This document shows positions 58,165 through 64,000 of a DNA stretch of 64,000 nucleotides, one piece after another. Position numbers and translations under genes: made by a program. The notes under the pieces are model-generated. The model was not told the origin of the DNA and ran no database searches. It saw only the letters and a program-made list of their open reading frames with translations. Every line of letters begins with the position of its first letter. Position 1 is the first letter of the stretch. The DNA is from Phytophthora quininea (Eukaryota; Oomycota; Peronosporomycetes; Peronosporales; Peronosporaceae). The DNA is taken from positions 1-64,000 of the forward strand of contig JAAVTG010000238.1 in NCBI GenBank assembly GCA_011947345.1, in the 5' to 3' direction.

Positions 58165-60685
58165 ATGATGGCCTGGCCAGAGGAGCCGCAGTCCCGGCCG
58201 GGCGACTGGCAGGACGCCGAGCTGCTCGAGTCCGCGTCCTTCTACGCGCCCGACGCCAACGAGGAGCGCGCGCAGCACGGCGCCAACAACTTCCTGGCCG
58301 CCAGCCAGACCGCGGGCGGCGCCGGGCTCACGTACTCGGCCTCATGCCCGTCGTTCTCGGGGCTGGACGACGCCGACGATCTCATGGGCGGAGAAGCAGC
58401 GACTGGCGCCGGTGGTCTAGCGACATTCTCCTTCGGCGGCGCACAGGAGCCACTCATGGACGCCATGGGCCCCGGGGACAACCTCTTCTCCGGCGACAAG
58501 AACTACGACATGCTGCTGCAGTTCCAGCAGGAGTACCAGAACGCCTCGCAGCGCCAGTTCCCGCACCAGCAAGCGATGGGCCAGCCCATGGACCTGGTGC
58601 AGCAGCAGATGGCCGGCGGTCGCCGCGGCGTCCACGGCTCGCAGTCATTCACGAGCTTGTCCAGCATGGAGAACGACTTCAACCGCATGCACGGTGGGTC
58701 TATAGCACACAGAGAGGTGTCTTGGAGGAAATGTAGAGACTGACGATGTCTTTTACAGCCAACAGCAAGAGAAAAAGGGCGCGGAGAGGTGGATGAAGCT
58801 GCAGCGACACAAGTCGTTCGACTCGACCACACCGCTGACGGAGCCGTTCGGACTGGACCCAGCGGCAACATTTGGAAGCACTTTCAACGCGACCGCTTCA
58901 CCCGCGGCGCAGATGATGCCAGAGTATGTTTATTGCCCCACTTTTTTTTGCCGTCTACTCCGAACTAACGTTTCTGCATTGGATTTCCATTACAGACCAG
59001 ACACCGACATGATTGGTTTCTCCATTGATGACTTCTCGACTACCATGCCAGCAAGCGACCCGAACTGGCCGCCAATGTCGTACGGATCGGCGCCCAGCTC
59101 GATTGGTGGAAGTTACATGCAGCAGACTCACCAGCAAAACCAACAACAACACCAGCAGCAGCGAACATCTTTACACCAGGCACTGAACGACGGCGATACG
59201 GACAAGTCAGTGTCCTCGTCGGCTGAGGTGGAGCCGGCGTCTGAGCTAGACATGCTGCTGTCGGAGAATGAGCGCGCGAACCTCTTTGATGCCATCCGCG
59301 ATTTCGAATCGCCCGATGGCGCTATGGATGGTCAACCTTCTCCGACAGAAATGCCGTCGCTGTTCGAGACAAAAGACCCCAATGCTGCGCCTTCGACTGC
59401 AAAGAAGAAAGCAACACCAAGTCCACCATTCCACCCCGGCACACAAACGAAGAATACGAGCAGTACCCCACGGCAGTTTTCCTTGATCTCGACATCAGCG
59501 TCTCCATCGGGAACACCCCCACGGGTTGTGTGCCGATGCGTACTCGATTGCAGCAGATCCTCGTGCACTCAGTCATGAACTCCGATGCGGGTTCATCACT
59601 GTCGTCGTATGAACGCAACTACCTGATGACATCGCCGCTGTTTTTCCCGGCAAAAGCACCCGAGACGGCTGGTTCACTGTGGCTGCTTTTGCACGCCGCG
59701 CAGTGCGAGCATGGATGTGAGATCGCGGAATGCAGCGTTATGCGTCGAGTACTAAATCACTGCCTAGGATGCGAGCTGGTGGTCGGAAAGTGCAAGCAGC
59801 CATGCAACGATGCCAAGGCCATGCTTCTGCATTACGGTTCGTGCAACAGCAAAGGCAGCATGCACGGGCGATCCTGCTCTGTGTGCTGGAACTTGCTGGA
59901 GATCGATTACTCTCACCAAGCGCTCAGTCACAGCGGCGGTGGCCGTTCCAGTGGAGCGACTCCAAACAGCGCACCAGCTTCACTATTGTCGTCGTCTCCT
60001 TCTCCACGGATAGGTGCGGGCACTCCGCCGCACATTATGCCGATGCCCGCAAGCCCCGGTTTGAGTGGATCTCCAGCTTACCCATCGCCGTCTCGACGGT
60101 CGAGTAGATCAAGCGGCTCAAAGCACGTCCCCATTCAGCCAAACCCGTTGCCGACAGTGTCAAACCCGATGGGACTCATTGGTGCGCTGCCGCCGCACTT
60201 TGGGTACTCCTTGTCGCTGTACTTGGAGCAGACGTCCGCCCCGTTCCGCGCAGAGGTGAAGAACCGTGTCGAGAAGCGGGTGACCGCTGCCGCGGGCCAG
60301 GATTTACTGCAGCACATGCAGAAGAAGACACGCCTGCGCAGTCTGGACGACCTCCGCTCCGAAGCCAGGACCATCGTGCTCGGCGAGATGGAGCGGAGCT
60401 GCACTTTCACATGCAGGCGTACAACTGGGCCAACTCGACGGCGGGCCCCGGTGCATCTCCCGAGGTAGCGGCCCAGCTGCCGCCGTACTTGCTGAACTTC
60501 TCGGCCGCTGGGTTCGGCGCCTTCCAAGCTCAGCAGGCCGCGCTTCACGCCGCCATGGCCTCGTCCCGACCCCTTCGGCGCCCTCGACGTCTCCGCAGGG
60601 AAGCGTGCGACGAAGTTCGTCTTCAGGCCCATCCAAACTTGCGCCGAACGGTAGCCCGCCCAAGGCTCCCGTGCGAGAAAAGTAA
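58165..60685 (+). CDS. TAZ-type zinc-finger regulatory protein
   Basis: About 795 residues in three exons: 58165-58693, 58759-58923 and 58996-60685. The introns are 65 and 72 bp; donors are gtgggt and gtatgt. The N-terminal half is acidic and Gln/Ser-rich with a poly-Gln patch (HQQNQQQHQQQ). The TAZ domain lies near 59660-59920: LWLLLHAAQCEHGCEIAECS, MRRVLNHCLGCEL, GKCKQPCNDAKAMLLHYGSC and CSVCWNLLEI, with the expected His/Cys spacing. A Ser/Pro-rich tail ends APNGSPPKAPVREK, stop 60683-60685. Frame breaks lie near 58775, 59460, 60405 and 60570. TAZ fingers bind activation domains of transcription factors, as in CBP/p300. No acetyltransferase domain is present, so this is probably an adaptor. 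Confidence 0.8.
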
Positions 60686-60735
60686 AGCGAGTGCGTGAAG
60701 CGTGTCATGTTGGCGTGGAATTCCTTGCCATGTAA

Positions 60736-62499
<1,764 letters not shown>

Positions 62500-62852
62500 A
62501 CACGTAGAGGCACCGGAAGCAGGAAATCTCTAGATTCGTGTTGAAGTGAATTCGACTAGATTTTTGGGGCGAATACTTGCCGAGCCGGGACATGAGACGT
62601 CAGCGCCGACGTTCGTAGCAGTACTCCCCGGCAGCATGCGATGCCAAGATGGCATTCTCGCGCTGTCGCACCTCGAGCTGGGCCTCTCATCGCGCCGCGG
62701 GGTCCTGGGTGCGAGAGACGTACATGTACTTTCCCTATTCTCGAGAGAAAACGTTATCAGATACTTTCCGAAGACGGTCTCAACATTGCTCCAGCATTCA
62801 GTCGCGCATTGTCGTCATTCTCCGATTCTCGACGGCAGACGCGCACCCCCCC
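62500..62852. other. Intergenic, upstream of the PX gene
   Basis: No supported gene; open frames run through but lack domains. Holds a candidate initiator at 62813-62828. Confidence 0.45.
62813..62828 (+). promoter_or_regulatory. Candidate oomycete initiator of the PX gene
   Basis: CGTCATTCTCCGATTC has a perfect Inr (TCATTCT) and a two-mismatch FPR. It lies 24 bp before the ATG at 62853, the spacing seen at the other two sites. Confidence 0.4.
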
Positions 62853-63616
62853 ATGTCAAGCGACAAAAGAACGATCCTTTCTGGTAAGCGTGCGCGCAGC
62901 CGCAGGAAGAAGGCGGCGCTGCGAGCCGCCAACCGAGCGGCGGCGTCGCCCGAGTGCGACAGCGAAGAGGACGCCAAGCACACGGCGGCCAACCCCGCAA
63001 GGAGTCCACCGCCAGCGACAAGAGCACGTCGCACAGCGAGGGCGAAGACGACGACGGCCTCGTGTTCGTGTGCCGCCCCACGATGACTGACTTTTGCTCG
63101 CTCTTCATGCCCAAGAGCGACGCCATCTCGCGTCAACCGTACGACGCGGACTGTAACACGTTCACCATGCGGGTCCCAGCCTTCCGAGAGACCTGCGAGG
63201 GCTTTGTGACGTACACCATCGAGCTGGCCACGTGCAGCGAGCCGCGGCACACGTTCCAGGTGGAGCGACGCTTCTCCGAGTTCGTCGCATGTGCCGCAGA
63301 GCTCAACCAGCAGCTTGCAAGCGGCCTCTGCGCACGGTACTTTGCCGAGCAAGAGGACGAGGAGAGCAAGAGCGCGGTAGACGGGCTCGAGGAGGAAGCC
63401 TTCCAGTGGGAGCTGCCGGCCAAGACCTGGTTCCGCGTCACGCAGCCCAGTGCACTCGAAGAGCGGCGCGTCCAGCTCGAGCGATCGCTGGAGAACTTGC
63501 TGGTGCACCACGATGGGCGCCTGTGCAACTTGCCGGTGGTCCGAGACTTCCTCATGCTCGACATTTTTGGTGTGCAAGTGGTGGAGCACAAGAATCTCGA
63601 GCTGCTTGGCGCGTGA
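62853..63616 (+). CDS. PX-domain (phosphoinositide-binding) protein
   Basis: About 254 residues starting MSSDKRTILSGKRARSRRKK at 62853. A basic N terminus and a Ser/Glu-rich linker precede the PX domain (from about 63150), with one frame break near 62998. Motifs: FVTYTIELAT, TFQVERRFSEFVACAAELNQ (the RRFSEF core that contacts phosphoinositide), and a proline-poor insert rich in Glu. The last part is ALEERRVQLERSLENLLVHH and VVRDFLMLDIF. PX domains recruit proteins to endosomes through PI3P. No BAR or other domain is present in this short form, so it may be a minimal sorting-nexin-like adaptor. Confidence 0.8.
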
Positions 63617-64000
63617 TAACCGCGCCTCGACATGTATGTATATACTGCTGAGAGCCCCCTGTTGCATCTTGGATGCGGCCTACTAGGGGCTTTTCCCCGT
63701 TATGTCTTCACACCGGGCCCGCGCGATCAGATGTCGCGATACCATTCCGAGTCGAGAAACACAGCACAGAAGTTATACCGGAAGCACCGCCGCAGTACAG
63801 AACGAGTGCCCGCTAGAAAAATATATAGATATACCTGGTATGCCCGCGGGGTGTCATTCATCCGCTGAAGTATTTCTCGTGTTTGCCGGCGCACAGCCAA
63901 CACGCTCTTCTCCATCGACCAGAAGAGTTTTCGCGCCTCTAATCACACCGATGGTGCCGCACCCCGTCTCGGCCAATCAGCCGTTTCCTGCGTCATTTTT
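63617..64000. other. 3' flank, no gene seen
   Basis: About 380 bp after the PX stop codon. Short ORFs only; nothing recognisable. Confidence 0.5.

Overview
The window looks like nuclear DNA of an oomycete, most likely Phytophthora or a close relative (inference). The grounds are: intron-poor GC-rich genes with introns of about 58-80 bp; oomycete-type initiator elements a few bases upstream of start codons; a mucin-like Thr/Pro repeat protein; an RWP-RK factor; a folate-biopterin-type transporter; the flagellar protein PACRG; and degenerate MULE, pogo-like and Crypton transposons. No rRNA, tRNA or CRISPR array was seen.

Layout. 1-13.9 kb: a two-unit tetraspanin (-), a membrane-anchored S33-type peptidase (+), an unrecognised polytopic membrane protein (-), an apyrase-family protein with eroded catalytic motifs (-), a type II glycosyltransferase (+), a CRIB-RhoGAP (-) and an Arb2-like domain joined to an AGC kinase (-). 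14.0-15.9 kb: a near-perfect 0.55 kb inverted repeat around a 0.75 kb core, filling the space between the divergent kinase and COQ4 genes. 16.0-26.8 kb: COQ4, a protein with NPF motifs, an FBT-type transporter, four GNAT acetyltransferase genes holding five domains, and PACRG. 26.8-43.2 kb: an AT-richer transposon island with a TA-flanked MITE, a MULE with a Ulp1-like protease, two pogo-like DDE transposases, a Crypton tyrosine recombinase and a broken C2H2 gene. A decayed copy of the MAP2K promoter and first codons lies at the left edge of the island, and the real MAP2K gene lies at its right edge. 43.2-64 kb: MAP2K, a membrane-anchored sedolisin, the mucin-like protein, RWP-RK, an S33-like protein lacking its catalytic serine, a TAZ zinc-finger protein, glutathione reductase and a PX-domain protein.

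Themes. Several genes encode secretory-pathway or surface proteins (tetraspanin, two S33-type proteins, sedolisin, apyrase-like protein, mucin, glycosyltransferase). Signalling genes (AGC kinase, MAP2K, CRIB-RhoGAP, PX) and metabolic genes (COQ4, glutathione reductase) are interspersed. No operon-like logic is expected, because genes alternate strand and each appears to have its own promoter.

Caveat on frames. Most conserved genes carry one to four single-base frame breaks, including single-copy metabolic genes. The protein reads through in another frame without loss of domain. I treat these as probable assembly indels and give gene spans across them; positions of breaks are approximate. MAP2K, the 16.9-18.9 kb gene and one GNAT gene read cleanly.
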